Source of the DNA: an uncultured SAR116 cluster alpha proteobacterium
GTDB lineage: Bacteria; Pseudomonadota; Alphaproteobacteria; Puniceispirillales; Puniceispirillaceae
DNA length: 64,000 nt
Assembly (NCBI GenBank): GCA_902573725.1
Contig: CACGLE010000003.1
Span: 1 to 64,000, forward strand
Direction of reading: 5' to 3'
The notes beneath the pieces were generated by a model. It ran no database searches and was not told where the DNA came from. It saw nothing but the letters and a program-made list of their open reading frames with translations. Both the position numbers and the translations under genes were made by a program. Within the stretch, counting starts at the first letter, position 1. Every line of letters starts with the position of its first letter. This document shows positions 21,160 to 31,310 of the stretch, piece by piece.

Positions 21160-21453
21160 ATGGGTAAAGCGATTGTTAATATGTGGAACTTGATTATGGA
21201 CCATAATGTTAATCCATTAAAGAACATTCAGGATCTACAGACCAGACATCTATTTATGCAATTGTTAGCTTGGATGTGGTGCGTTATTTTCGCAAGTAGC
21301 GTTGGTTCTTTTTTAGCGTTTGGTATTAGCGCTATATTACATTCACTATTAATAGCCGGAGTGGCAATAACGGTTGCTACCTTTGAAATGGCAAAAAAAC
21401 AACCCCAATATTTTGGAGGTTTAGGTCGTTCAGCCAACGGTGAACATGAGTAA
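21160..21453 (+). CDS. small hypothetical membrane protein
   Basis: 97-aa ORF with two hydrophobic stretches, good upstream SD (gggagtgaag). Confidence 0.55.
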   Translation: MGKAIVNMWNLIMDHNVNPLKNIQDLQTRHLFMQLLAWMWCVIFASSVGSFLAFGISAILHSLLIAGVAITVATFEMAKKQPQYFGGLGRSANGEHE

Positions 21454-21494
21454 GTTGAACTGATATAAAAACAAATTAGAATAAGCTGGTTTAA

Positions 21495-21872
21495 ATGAAT
21501 AATATTGGCACATCTGTAATAGGGTTTTTAGAAAAAAGCCTTTTGACTGTAGTGGCAGTTTTAACAATAATTGCCACTTTGCAAGAACTCTTAGCTATTT
21601 TTGATGCTCGAAAAGTGCAATTAGCTGACCTACTTCTTCTTTTTCTTTATACTGAGGTTCTTGGAATGGTTGGAGCCTTTTATAAAAGTAAGAAAATTCC
21701 CATTACACTTCCACTTTTTATTGCGATGACTGCACTCGCAAGGTTGATAATTTTGCAAGGTAAAGAGATGGATGCCATTATATTACTATATGAGGCTGGC
21801 GCTATTTTAATTCTAGCATTGGCATGTTTGGCTATTCGCTTTAGACCGCCATCCAATGAAGAAAATGAATAA
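21495..21872 (+). CDS. PsiE-like (phosphate-starvation-inducible family) membrane protein
   Basis: 125 aa, four hydrophobic segments, TEVLGMVGAFYKSKKIPITLPLFIAMTALARLII. Confidence 0.65.
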   Translation: MNNIGTSVIGFLEKSLLTVVAVLTIIATLQELLAIFDARKVQLADLLLLFLYTEVLGMVGAFYKSKKIPITLPLFIAMTALARLIILQGKEMDAIILLYEAGAILILALACLAIRFRPPSNEENE

Positions 21873-22165
21873 GTTTTAATATAATAAGTCCCCAATTTAT
21901 TATTTCTTTTAGAAGAAGTGCCTCACATTCTTGTTGTGGCCCTAAAATGCTTTTTTTTGTTTGAACAGCAAATAGCTAATTTTATAAATAAACTTGAACC
22001 GGTTTTTAGTTTTTTCATTATGTATTCGTCAACCTGAATACAAAAAACAAATGAATATTCGACATCCATTTGATCTGCTTTTACAGAATTTGCACGGAAA
22101 CGCCTTTTATGACATCTTACTAATGTTAATATTCAAGACCAAACTCCTAACTTCTCGAGAGATAG

Positions 22166-23341
22166 ATGAGCATAAATAAACCAGTCAGAGCACGAGATGG
22201 CCAACAATGGATATATGATTATCTAATGAGAACAACCGGCCGTGCTATCCATTTTGAGATTGATGGTCGCCAACTTCCCTCTCCGGTAAAATCAATTAAA
22301 ATGGCAGCAAAGTATCTATCAAAGAAAGCAGAAAAGGCCGAGAAATTAGCTTCGTTATCTAAGTCCAACGGCGATTTAATCAGTGCTAGAATTTTATATC
22401 GAAAAGCCTCTGAAATGTTTCGTGAGGCTCAGCATTTTACAGTGCCAATCATAAGTGATTATAGATGGGGCTTATATGAAAAATGTCTTTCTTGTACTGA
22501 GGAGCTGCATAAACTCTCAGAATATAAAATTAACAAAGTGTATCTTGAAACGGAAATTGGTCTTATCCCAGCGTTATGGCACATTGTTGATACAGAGGTA
22601 GAAGCGCCAGCGGTAGTCTTTATTCCTGGAATGGATAATACAAAAGAAAACTATCCAAATCCTCTAGAAAACGAATTTCATATGAGAGGAATGCATGTAT
22701 TGGCGATTGATGGTCCGGGGCAAGGTGAAATGCTTAGGGAGGGTGTTTATGTAACACAGGATAATCATATTATTGCCGCTAAAGCTGCATATGAATTTCT
22801 AGCTAAACAAAAAACAGTAGATGAAAAGAAGATTGGCATATGCGGAAGAAGTTTTGGCACTTTTTGGTCAATGAGAGCAGCTGCAGCTGAGCTAAGATTT
22901 GCCGCCCTAGCAGGTGCGGTGGCATGTTATTTTTGGGATAATCTCAATATATTCGATGAGGCACCAATTCGATTCAAACAGATATTTATGGAAATGGCAG
23001 GCACTCATTCGGAAGAGCAATTTGACTTAATGTGTCAGGATTTTAGTCTCAAACCAGATGTTGAGAAGATCTCTTGTCCAACGCTAATGGCAACTGGTGA
23101 ATTTGACCCGTTGAGTCCATTAGAGGACGCCGATGCAATTTTCAATAAACTAAATGCTCCAAAAGAGATGTGGGTGTTTGAAGATGAATTTCATCCAATC
23201 CGAACTCCAGAGGCACTGTCAGGGCACAGCGTTTTTCACTATATCGCCCATTGGATGAGACAAGCGTTGGACGGAAATCTTCCTTCTAAATATGAAAAGA
23301 GGCGCTATATTTCAAAAAATGGTGATGGCATGTTTGGCTAA
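22166..23341 (+). CDS. alpha/beta hydrolase (FrsA / pseudooxynicotine-hydrolase-like)
   Basis: FIPGMDNTKENYP, DGPGQGE, GRSFGTF nucleophile elbow, late DEFHPI histidine. Confidence 0.75.
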   Translation: MSINKPVRARDGQQWIYDYLMRTTGRAIHFEIDGRQLPSPVKSIKMAAKYLSKKAEKAEKLASLSKSNGDLISARILYRKASEMFREAQHFTVPIISDYRWGLYEKCLSCTEELHKLSEYKINKVYLETEIGLIPALWHIVDTEVEAPAVVFIPGMDNTKENYPNPLENEFHMRGMHVLAIDGPGQGEMLREGVYVTQDNHIIAAKAAYEFLAKQKTVDEKKIGICGRSFGTFWSMRAAAAELRFAALAGAVACYFWDNLNIFDEAPIRFKQIFMEMAGTHSEEQFDLMCQDFSLKPDVEKISCPTLMATGEFDPLSPLEDADAIFNKLNAPKEMWVFEDEFHPIRTPEALSGHSVFHYIAHWMRQALDGNLPSKYEKRRYISKNGDGMFG

Positions 23342-23367
23342 TAGCAAAATTCTTTAAAACTAGTTTA

Positions 23368-23820
23368 TTATGAGAGCAAATCCTTTTCTTTAGCATGACT
23401 CACAATAAAATCTTTCAGCAAAATAAAATTCTTAATGATATTTACGAATTCAGGTTCTAAGTTCCTAGACATAGCATTATGCAATTCAATCCAATGTCGC
23501 TCCCGTATACTTTTTTCGGGCCATTCATCAAATTGTTTAAGTACAAACATGGGATAATAAGTTACGCAAACATGACCTAATTTACCATTTTGAGATTTTG
23601 ATATCCTTTGAGTAATAGGAAATTTCTTAAATACTTTTCCAATTATTCCAGCCTCTTCAAATGCCTCTCTTTTGCATGGTTTTTTGCGGCTTTCTTTTTT
23701 ATCTTTATTACCTTTAGGAAATATCAAACGCTCTCTTGTCCTTGAGGTAATAAGCATTAAGCGGCATTGGTTTTCAGTTATGTTAAAAGGAATAGCTCCG
23801 ATTTTATGGCTCAAATTCAT
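23368..23820 (-). CDS. NUDIX hydrolase
   Basis: Nudix box GNKDKKESRKKPCKREAFEEAGIIG. Confidence 0.85.
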   Translation of the reverse strand: MNLSHKIGAIPFNITENQCRLMLITSRTRERLIFPKGNKDKKESRKKPCKREAFEEAGIIGKVFKKFPITQRISKSQNGKLGHVCVTYYPMFVLKQFDEWPEKSIRERHWIELHNAMSRNLEPEFVNIIKNFILLKDFIVSHAKEKDLLS

Positions 23821-23935
23821 GCTTTCTTTGTATCATTGGTAATTTACTTTAAGACCTCTCGTACTTTTCTGTATTAAATATCTAAAATTTACATATCGAA
23901 ATTTTTTAAATTTTTGTTTCATACATTTAAAAAAA

Positions 23936-24616
23936 TCAAATTTCAGTTTTGGGTCGCTTTTCATCTAGCATTTCGGCATTAACAATAAAGTAAATTTGTT
24001 CTGCAATACTTGTACAATAATCACCGATGCGTTCAATATTTTTTGCGATGAACAAAGCATTAATATCAGAGGCGCTGGAACCTTTCTCAACCATTCCTCT
24101 ATAAATTTTTTTATAAACTATGTTATGTTGTGCGTCTAATTCTTCATCACCCTCCCAGACTAATTTTGCTTTTTTTGCATCAAGTCGTGCCAGGGCATCA
24201 AGTACATCAATGAGTAATTCTCTCGCTATTTCAGAAATTCCATTAACTTTTTTTAAAATGTTTAAATCGCCATCTTCTGCTATCATGCGTTCGCGACGTT
24301 TAATTATGTTTTTAGAATAGTCACCTATTCGCTCAAGAAAAGTGGCGATCTTTGGAGCCGTAATTATACGTCGTAAATCATTTGCTTGAGGTGAACGGAT
24401 TGCAATGATTTCTACAGTTTTATTGTAAATTTCACTTTCAAGGTGGTCAATTTTTTTATCGTTTTCTATCAAGCTTTTGAGTTTTACTTCGTCGTCCGCC
24501 ATACCGTCAATCACTGCAGTAAATTGACTTAAGGCAAGATTGCCCATCGTCGTAATTAGTTTAGCTAGCTCATTTAAATCATCATCGAAGGCAGAGTTTA
24601 TATGTTCTTTAGTCAT
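23936..24616 (-). CDS. phoU: phosphate transport system regulator PhoU
   Basis: Two PhoU repeats, RRIITAPKIATFLERIGDYSKNI and IAKNIERIGDYCTSIAEQI; downstream of pstB. Confidence 0.95.
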   Translation of the reverse strand: MTKEHINSAFDDDLNELAKLITTMGNLALSQFTAVIDGMADDEVKLKSLIENDKKIDHLESEIYNKTVEIIAIRSPQANDLRRIITAPKIATFLERIGDYSKNIIKRRERMIAEDGDLNILKKVNGISEIARELLIDVLDALARLDAKKAKLVWEGDEELDAQHNIVYKKIYRGMVEKGSSASDINALFIAKNIERIGDYCTSIAEQIYFIVNAEMLDEKRPKTEI

Positions 24617-24625
24617 TTTGATTTC

Positions 24626-25396
24626 CTAACCAATTTTTCCAGAAATGTAGGCTTCGGTCTGAGAGTCTTTGGGGCGAACAAATATTTCTTTAGTATCTCC
24701 ATACTCAATCAAATTTCCAAGATGGAAGTAGGCTGTTTTCTGAGAAACTCTTGCGGCCTGCTGCATTGAATGAGTTACGATTATAATCGTATATTCTTTA
24801 GCTAAATCCGACATCAGGTCCTCTATATTAGAAGTTGCTATCGGATCAAGTGCAGAGCACGGTTCATCCATAAGTATGATCTGAGGTTCAACTGCGATTG
24901 TTCGCGCGATACATAGACGCTGTTGTTGCCCCCCTGACAAACTTGTGCCAGATTCATCTAGACGGTCTCTTGCCTCATTCCATAAACCTGCACCTTTAAG
25001 TGCTTTTTCTACTATATCGTCAAGTTCAGACTTATTTGAAGCTAGTCCGTGTATGCGTGGGCCGTAAGCAACATTTTCATAGATTGATTTTGGAAATGGA
25101 TTTGGTTTTTGAAATACCATTCCAACTTTTGCTCTAAGCGGTACAACATCAATGGACGGGTCATAGATATCTTTTCCGTCAACAATTACGGTCCCCTCTA
25201 TTCTACAACTATCAATGGTATCGTTCATACGATTAATAGTTCGTAAAAAAGTGGACTTACCACAACCGGAAGGTCCAATGAAAGCAGTGATGGACCTCCT
25301 CCCTATGTCAATGCTGATATTATTGATAGCCTTTTTTTGTCCGTAATAGACAGACACATTTTTACAGTTAACTATACTCTCAACAGTCTCGGTCAT
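24626..25396 (-). CDS. pstB: phosphate ABC transporter ATP-binding protein
   Basis: [52 protein letters not shown]. Confidence 0.96.
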   Translation of the reverse strand: MTETVESIVNCKNVSVYYGQKKAINNISIDIGRRSITAFIGPSGCGKSTFLRTINRMNDTIDSCRIEGTVIVDGKDIYDPSIDVVPLRAKVGMVFQKPNPFPKSIYENVAYGPRIHGLASNKSELDDIVEKALKGAGLWNEARDRLDESGTSLSGGQQQRLCIARTIAVEPQIILMDEPCSALDPIATSNIEDLMSDLAKEYTIIIVTHSMQQAARVSQKTAYFHLGNLIEYGDTKEIFVRPKDSQTEAYISGKIG

Positions 25397-25411
25397 CTAT
25401 AATCCCCTAGT

Positions 25412-26692
25412 TTACCATCGACGTTCTAATTTACGACGAAGCCAGACAGCCCCTCCATTCATAATCATCAAAAATAATAATAATATTATTATCGCGGCAC
25501 TAGTTTTATGAACAAACATTCTTTCAGCAAAATCCGCCCACATAAAAATTTGAACAGGAAGAACAGTTCCTGGGTCTGTAATCGACCCTGGAATATCAAC
25601 TATGAAGGCAACCATGCCAATCATCAAAAGAGGTGCAGTCTCTCCCAAGGCTTGTGCCATTCCTATGATAGTACCAGTAAGCATTCCCGGTATAGCTAAA
25701 GGCACCACGTGATGCATTGTTGCCTGCATCTTTGATGCCCCAATTGCAAGCGCTCCGTCTCTAATACTTGGTGGCACTGCTTTTATTGCAGCCCGACTTG
25801 AAATAATTATTGTCGGCAATGTCATTAATGCCAAAACCAATCCACCAATTAAAGGGATTGATCTTGGCATTCCAAACAGATTAATAAATATCGCTAAACC
25901 TAGTATTCCGAATACTACAGAAGGTACTGCTGCTAGATTGTTAATATTGATTTCAATTAGTTCAGTGAACTTATTTTTAGGAGCAAATTCCTCAAGATAG
26001 ACAGCTGTTGCTACTCCAAGTGGAAAGGCTATTAAAAAACAGACTGCTAATGTCAACATTGAGCCTATAAAAGCTCCTTTTATTCCTGCCATTTCTGCGT
26101 TACGAGACGCGCTCCCAAAAAATAAGTAGTCAGATATTTCATATGTAATTATGCCAGCTTCGTTCATTTTTTCTAAATAGTTTATCTCGATGTCATTAAG
26201 TCGCCTCTGCTTCTCTGGTGTTTGTTTTTTAATATATCCTCGAAAAAATGAGTCAGCATCATCATCTAATGCAAATTTTATCTTTTGTCTTGAATTTACC
26301 TTATCAGTATTTTTTTGCACAAAATTCACAAGCCTTAAGTCAGATCCATTTGATAAAAGGCTTCGGGCAGCTTTTTTTTCATTTCGCTTTTTTGCTCCAG
26401 TAAATTCTAGAACGGCTTCATTAATAATTTTTTTTGCTTCTCCTTCAAAAAGAGACTGGTCTGACATGTCACCCCTAGGATCGATTCGTTCCCTGGTTAA
26501 TTCAACTTCAAAAGTTGCATAGTATTGAAAAAAACCTGGAAGACCTTTTGAGCATATTGATATTAAAAGTATCGCTAAAAAGGCAATAGCAAGTGCAACA
26601 GCAAAAATGCCAAAAAACTTAAAATTTCTTTCTTTAGTTTGTCTGGCTTTTAAGCCATCTATTACTATCTTTTCAGTGCGCGTTTGAGCCAT
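25412..26692 (-). CDS. pstA: phosphate ABC transporter permease PstA, with long periplasmic insert
   Basis: BPD_transp region SRAAIKAVPPSIRDGALAIGASKMQ; N-terminal periplasmic domain; order pstSCAB-phoU. Confidence 0.93.
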   Translation of the reverse strand: MAQTRTEKIVIDGLKARQTKERNFKFFGIFAVALAIAFLAILLISICSKGLPGFFQYYATFEVELTRERIDPRGDMSDQSLFEGEAKKIINEAVLEFTGAKKRNEKKAARSLLSNGSDLRLVNFVQKNTDKVNSRQKIKFALDDDADSFFRGYIKKQTPEKQRRLNDIEINYLEKMNEAGIITYEISDYLFFGSASRNAEMAGIKGAFIGSMLTLAVCFLIAFPLGVATAVYLEEFAPKNKFTELIEININNLAAVPSVVFGILGLAIFINLFGMPRSIPLIGGLVLALMTLPTIIISSRAAIKAVPPSIRDGALAIGASKMQATMHHVVPLAIPGMLTGTIIGMAQALGETAPLLMIGMVAFIVDIPGSITDPGTVLPVQIFMWADFAERMFVHKTSAAIIILLLFLMIMNGGAVWLRRKLERRW

Positions 26693-26704
26693 TTTTTAGT
26701 CCAA

Positions 26705-28090
26705 TTAATCGTATTTTTCTCTATATTTTTTTACAATTTGTAATGCAAAAAAATTCAAAATAAGTGTTATTATTATTAACGTTAAAGCAAGAGCAAAAGC
26801 GGATAAAGTCTTAGCAGACTCAAACTCCTGGTCACCAACTAATATGGTAACAATCTGAGCGGTAACTGTGGTAACTGCATCAAGCGGGTTTAGTGATAAA
26901 TTCGCAGCTAATCCAGCAGCCATAACAACAATCATTGTCTCTCCCACAGCACGAGATACTGCTAAAATTATGCTTGCAACTATGCCGGGTAATGCTGCTG
27001 GTAAAACGACTTTTTTTATAGTTTCACTTTTTGTTGAGCCAAGCCCTAGTGCTGCATCCCTAAGCGATTGAGGAACAGCTCTGATTACATCATCAGACAA
27101 AGAAGAGACGAACGGTATGATCATTATGCCCATAACAAAGCCTGCTGCTAATGCAGACTCAGATGCCACATCTAGCCCAATTAGTCCTCCTGTTTCACGA
27201 AAAAACGGAGCGATAGTCAAAGCAGCAAAAAATCCGTATACTACTGTTGGAACTCCAGCAAGAATTTCAAGCAAAGGTTTGAAAATTCCACGGATTTTTT
27301 TAGTTGCATATTCTGAAAGATAAACAGCCGATAAAAGTCCTACAGGTACAGAAACGCTTAATGCAATAATGGAGATGAGAAAAGTACCAACAAATAATGG
27401 TATTGACCCATACGTTGACAGCCCCGCTTGGCCAGAACCAGCTCGAGCTGCCCCCTCAAATTCAGGATTCCATGTCAGTCCAGTTAAAAACTCATAGATG
27501 GGTACTAATTTAAAGAATCTTATAGATTCAAATATAACTGAAAAAATAATTCCTATTGTTGTTATGATTGCGATCAAAGAACATATAATCAGCCCGATCA
27601 TAATAAGTTTTTCAACAGCATTTCTCGCTCGAAAATCTATTTTTACAAAGCTCAAAGCATATAAGCCAAAAGCAAATGAGCATATTATAGTTATAATCGA
27701 TATCAAACTGTCTGAATGCCCGCGCCAAATTATTAATTTTTGCGCTAAATCCATCATCCATCGCTCTGGTTCACCAACAATTATACCATCGGCAATATTG
27801 TTTATTGCTGCCAATAATATTAAAAAAGTCTGCTTACCTTCAATTATTAGGTTATTAGGGAGCCTATTTTTTAACATCTGGTCAAAAATTACATCATCGC
27901 AAATAATCCACAATGATAATAAAATAAGCGGCGGTACAATAGATAAAATTGCTGGAAATAATCCGTGATAAATATTCAAAGAATGAGGTTTCTTGTTCTC
28001 ATTCATGCAAATATTTTTAATCCTATTCTTTCCCAGGAAAAATAAAAAAATACCAATCAATGTTGTTACAATGTACGTTGCAGGTATCAT
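26705..28090 (-). CDS. pstC: phosphate ABC transporter permease PstC
   Basis: SVPVGLLSAVYLSEYA, RAVPQSLRDAALGLGSTKSETIKKVVLPAALPGI. Confidence 0.93.
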   Translation of the reverse strand: MIPATYIVTTLIGIFLFFLGKNRIKNICMNENKKPHSLNIYHGLFPAILSIVPPLILLSLWIICDDVIFDQMLKNRLPNNLIIEGKQTFLILLAAINNIADGIIVGEPERWMMDLAQKLIIWRGHSDSLISIITIICSFAFGLYALSFVKIDFRARNAVEKLIMIGLIICSLIAIITTIGIIFSVIFESIRFFKLVPIYEFLTGLTWNPEFEGAARAGSGQAGLSTYGSIPLFVGTFLISIIALSVSVPVGLLSAVYLSEYATKKIRGIFKPLLEILAGVPTVVYGFFAALTIAPFFRETGGLIGLDVASESALAAGFVMGIMIIPFVSSLSDDVIRAVPQSLRDAALGLGSTKSETIKKVVLPAALPGIVASIILAVSRAVGETMIVVMAAGLAANLSLNPLDAVTTVTAQIVTILVGDQEFESAKTLSAFALALTLIIITLILNFFALQIVKKYREKYD

Positions 28091-28102
28091 TTTTATCCTA
28101 TA

Positions 28103-28143
28103 AAAATAAAAAGGCGCCAGCTATAGTGTGTAACTGACGCCTT
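28103..28143 (-). terminator. intercistronic hairpin between pstS and pstC
   Basis: Minus strand aaGGCGTCAG...CTGGCGCC followed by tttttattttt. Confidence 0.75.
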
Positions 28144-28162
28144 ATATAATTACAATTGTTAA

Positions 28163-29194
28163 TTAAAGCATATCGGCAGTTAATTTAGGTAACTCTTTAA
28201 TCGCCTTTGTGTATTTAGCCTGTTCATCATCAGGCATAGGAACCATACCTGCATCAGATAATAAACCATCCTCGCCCCAATGCTTTGTCCATTCTTCCAT
28301 ATATTCCGCGATTCCAGGCACCACGCCAACATGAGCATGCTTCACGTAAAAATATAGTGCTCTAGATATTGCATAATCACCACTAGCGATTGCTTCAAAT
28401 GTTGCTTCCCCGCCATCGATAACAGCGCTCTTCAGAGTATCTGTGTTTTGGTCTAAATAAGAGAAACCAAATATACCATATGCTGAAGTATCTTCCTGAA
28501 GCTTTTGAACGATTAAATTATCTTGTTCACCAGCTTCAATGTAGGCTCCGTCTGTTCGCATGGCAATGCATTTATCTGCCTTTGCATTAATCGCTTTCAA
28601 CGCCTTTTTTGCCACCGTGTCTTTTTTACAATAGGCTTTTTCGTTGACCATTTCAACAAATGATGCACGCGTGCCGGATGTTGTCGGAGGACCATAAACT
28701 CTAATTTCTATATCTGGATAACTTGGGTTAATTTCACTCCATTTTTTGAATGGATTTGGAATCCAAGAGCCATCCTCTTGAGGAATTTCTGCAGTAAGTG
28801 CCTTACCCAAATCAGCTTTTGAAATTGTAAGTGTTTGTCCATCGATTGAGTTTGCTACCGCTATTCCATCGTATCCAACTTTTATTTCGGTTAAGTCTAC
28901 ACCATTTTTGTCACAGTATTCTAGTTCAGATGTTTTCATTCGTGATGAAGCATTCCCGATATCGATGTATTCAGTTCCAATTCCGTCACAAACTCCTTTT
29001 TTCCCTACAGATGAACCCCCTGATTCAACCACTGGAGTTTTAAATGAAGGATTTTTGCCCATTTCCTCTGCTATTATTGTAGCAAAGGGTAACACTGTTG
29101 AGGAGCCAGCTAAACTTAGTTGTTCTCTAGCCTCAGCAATCCCAGCTATTGAAAAAGAGATAGCTAACGTTGTCATAACATGTGAAATTCGCAT
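28163..29194 (-). CDS. pstS: phosphate ABC transporter substrate-binding protein
   Basis: Signal peptide, LSLAGSSTVLPFA, SSRMKTSELEYCDKNGVDLTE; start MRISHVMTT chosen for its upstream SD. Confidence 0.95.
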   Translation of the reverse strand: MRISHVMTTLAISFSIAGIAEAREQLSLAGSSTVLPFATIIAEEMGKNPSFKTPVVESGGSSVGKKGVCDGIGTEYIDIGNASSRMKTSELEYCDKNGVDLTEIKVGYDGIAVANSIDGQTLTISKADLGKALTAEIPQEDGSWIPNPFKKWSEINPSYPDIEIRVYGPPTTSGTRASFVEMVNEKAYCKKDTVAKKALKAINAKADKCIAMRTDGAYIEAGEQDNLIVQKLQEDTSAYGIFGFSYLDQNTDTLKSAVIDGGEATFEAIASGDYAISRALYFYVKHAHVGVVPGIAEYMEEWTKHWGEDGLLSDAGMVPMPDDEQAKYTKAIKELPKLTADML

Positions 29195-29234
29195 AACATT
29201 TTCCTTTAACAAATTTAATTTATGCAAATTCTTT

Positions 29235-29266
29235 AAATGTCATTTATTACAGTTTTGTGACACGAA
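29235..29266 (-). promoter_or_regulatory. candidate PhoB box upstream of pstS
   Basis: Minus strand GTGTCACAAAA CTGTAATAAAT GACATTTAAAG, 11-nt direct repeats. Confidence 0.6.
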
Positions 29267-29272
29267 AAAAAA

Positions 29273-30001
29273 TTAAGAAACTACATTATTTTCGCTTAAT
29301 GCTAAAGCATAGCCTGAGCTTCTGACAGTCCTAATAACATTTCCCCAAGATTTGTCATTAGAATGTCTACTTAATGCTTTTCTGAGTCTTCCAATATGGA
29401 CATCGACAGTTCTATCTTCAACAAAGACCCCGTGTCCCCAAGCATTATCTAATAATTGTGCCCTGCTGAAAACCTGACCCGGTCTCTCCATTAATGTTGA
29501 TAAAATATTAAATTCTTTAGGGCCTAAATTAATTTTAATTCCATCTCTTTCAACTAATCTTTTTCCTGGATAAAGTTTCAAATTCCCATGTTCTAATACT
29601 TCACTAACTGTTGAAGGTCGGGTTCTTCTCAAAATAGCTTTAATGCGAGAGATAAGCTCTTTTGGTGAAAACGGTTTAGTAATATAATCATCCGCACCAA
29701 TATCCAGTCCCAAAGTTCGGTCGCCTTCCTCTCCTCTTGCACTAAGCATTATTATTGGAATTTGGCGGGTAGATGCTTGAGAACGTAATTTTCTACAAAC
29801 TTCAACGCCAGATAAAAAAGGCATCATCCAATCTAAAATGATTATATCGGGTAAAATATCTTCAGCAATTTCCACTGCTTTCTCGCCATTATCTGAAGAT
29901 GTTACATTAAAGTTGGCTTGTTTGAGGTTATAGCGTAACAGTTCTAATTGATTAGGTTCGTCATCGACTATAAGCACGTTGATAGTTTGGTAAATTTCCA
30001 T
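29273..30001 (-). CDS. phoB: phosphate regulon response regulator PhoB
   Basis: Receiver domain (VDDEPNQLELLRYNL, DWMMP) and winged-helix DNA-binding domain (VDVHIGRLRKALS). Confidence 0.95.
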   Translation of the reverse strand: MEIYQTINVLIVDDEPNQLELLRYNLKQANFNVTSSDNGEKAVEIAEDILPDIIILDWMMPFLSGVEVCRKLRSQASTRQIPIIMLSARGEEGDRTLGLDIGADDYITKPFSPKELISRIKAILRRTRPSTVSEVLEHGNLKLYPGKRLVERDGIKINLGPKEFNILSTLMERPGQVFSRAQLLDNAWGHGVFVEDRTVDVHIGRLRKALSRHSNDKSWGNVIRTVRSSGYALALSENNVVS

Positions 30002-30037
30002 GGTGTTGTGTCATATATAATTATTACAAATCTATTA

Positions 30038-30070
30038 ATTATAATAGAAATATGACATTGATATGACAAC
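30038..30070 (-). promoter_or_regulatory. candidate PhoB-dependent phoB promoter
   Basis: Minus strand GTTGTCATATCAATGTCATA (11-nt repeat of TGTCATAT) then TATAAT -10 at 30038-30043. Confidence 0.7.
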
Positions 30071-30083
30071 TTTTAGTAGAAAG

Positions 30084-31187
30084 TTATTCATTGGGTCTTA
30101 AAGCCGACAAAAAAGTATGAAAGTAAGGCAATGAAACTTTGAATGTTGTCTTACCTTTTAGCTCGCTCTCTATATGAAGTTCTCCTCTATGTTTGGAAAT
30201 TATATGTTTGACAATTGCTAATCCTAGACCTGTTCCACCCATTTGACGTGAACGACCTTTATCAACTCTGTAAAAACGTTCCGTTAGTCTTGGTATATGT
30301 TTTGCTTCTATCCCCTCTCCATTATTTACTATGTCTACAATAACTCTACCAAATGGTGCGTCAGTAAGTTTTATTTTTATTGTGGACTCAGAATAACTAT
30401 ATTTGAGAGCATTATCGATTAGATTGTGAAAAACCTCTATTATTTCATCTGACTCTCCCCTAATTATAGGTTCTTCAGTTTTGTTTGCCCTTTGGTCTTG
30501 AAAGTCAATTACGTGTCCTGTTTTCATCGCTCTATTGTTCATTGAGGCTATGACGGAAGATAAAACTGTTTTAATGAATACTTTTCCAGTAGGAGCAATG
30601 TGTTCCTCTACTTCTACCCTTGATAATGACATCAAATCATCTATGAGTCGGGACATTCGTTTTGCTTCGTCTTCCATTATTTTTAAGAAGCGCTCCTTCA
30701 TATTATTTTCGATGTTGGGTGTGTTCTGAAGGGTTTCAATAAATCCCATTAGACTTGTAAGAGGAGACCTTAATTCATGGCTTATGTTTGAAATAAAGTC
30801 ACGACGCATTTTCTCGACATTATGCTGAAGGGTCATGTCCATTAACAAAACAGCAGCTCTATGGTCACTAATTATCATCAAACGCCCTGTAAGTTGATGG
30901 TACTCATTATTTTTTAAGGTTGCTGTGAATTCACCTATTTTATCCTTTTTATTAATACAAACTTGTAATTCGTCTTTTAGCGCATCAGAAATTACCCGCT
31001 CGTATATTAAGGAACCTATCAAATTATCTCCAAGCAGTCGCTTAGCCGCTGTGTTCGCGTCCTTAATTTCATAATTAAGGTCAATTTCTAATAATGCGTC
31101 ATCCATCATTTTTCCCACAAGAAAAAGCGCATTAGTATTAATAATACTATGATTTTTATTTATATCATCTTCAATAAGCTCGTTCAC
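30084..31187 (-). CDS. phoR: phosphate regulon sensor histidine kinase PhoR-like, no evident transmembrane segment
   Basis: PAS region, RRDFISNISHELRSPLTSLMGFIETLQ H-box, HATPase N/G boxes; next to phoB. Confidence 0.9.
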   Translation of the reverse strand: MNELIEDDINKNHSIINTNALFLVGKMMDDALLEIDLNYEIKDANTAAKRLLGDNLIGSLIYERVISDALKDELQVCINKKDKIGEFTATLKNNEYHQLTGRLMIISDHRAAVLLMDMTLQHNVEKMRRDFISNISHELRSPLTSLMGFIETLQNTPNIENNMKERFLKIMEDEAKRMSRLIDDLMSLSRVEVEEHIAPTGKVFIKTVLSSVIASMNNRAMKTGHVIDFQDQRANKTEEPIIRGESDEIIEVFHNLIDNALKYSYSESTIKIKLTDAPFGRVIVDIVNNGEGIEAKHIPRLTERFYRVDKGRSRQMGGTGLGLAIVKHIISKHRGELHIESELKGKTTFKVSLPYFHTFLSALRPNE

Positions 31188-31310
31188 AACAATGCCTTAC
31201 GGTAATGAGTCGTATAAAATAAGAAAATTTCTTAAATAATCTTACTCTTGTTTTTCTCTCTTTTATAAATGTTTCTATCTTCTCTTTAATTTGTGTTTTA
31301 CCCTTATGCA

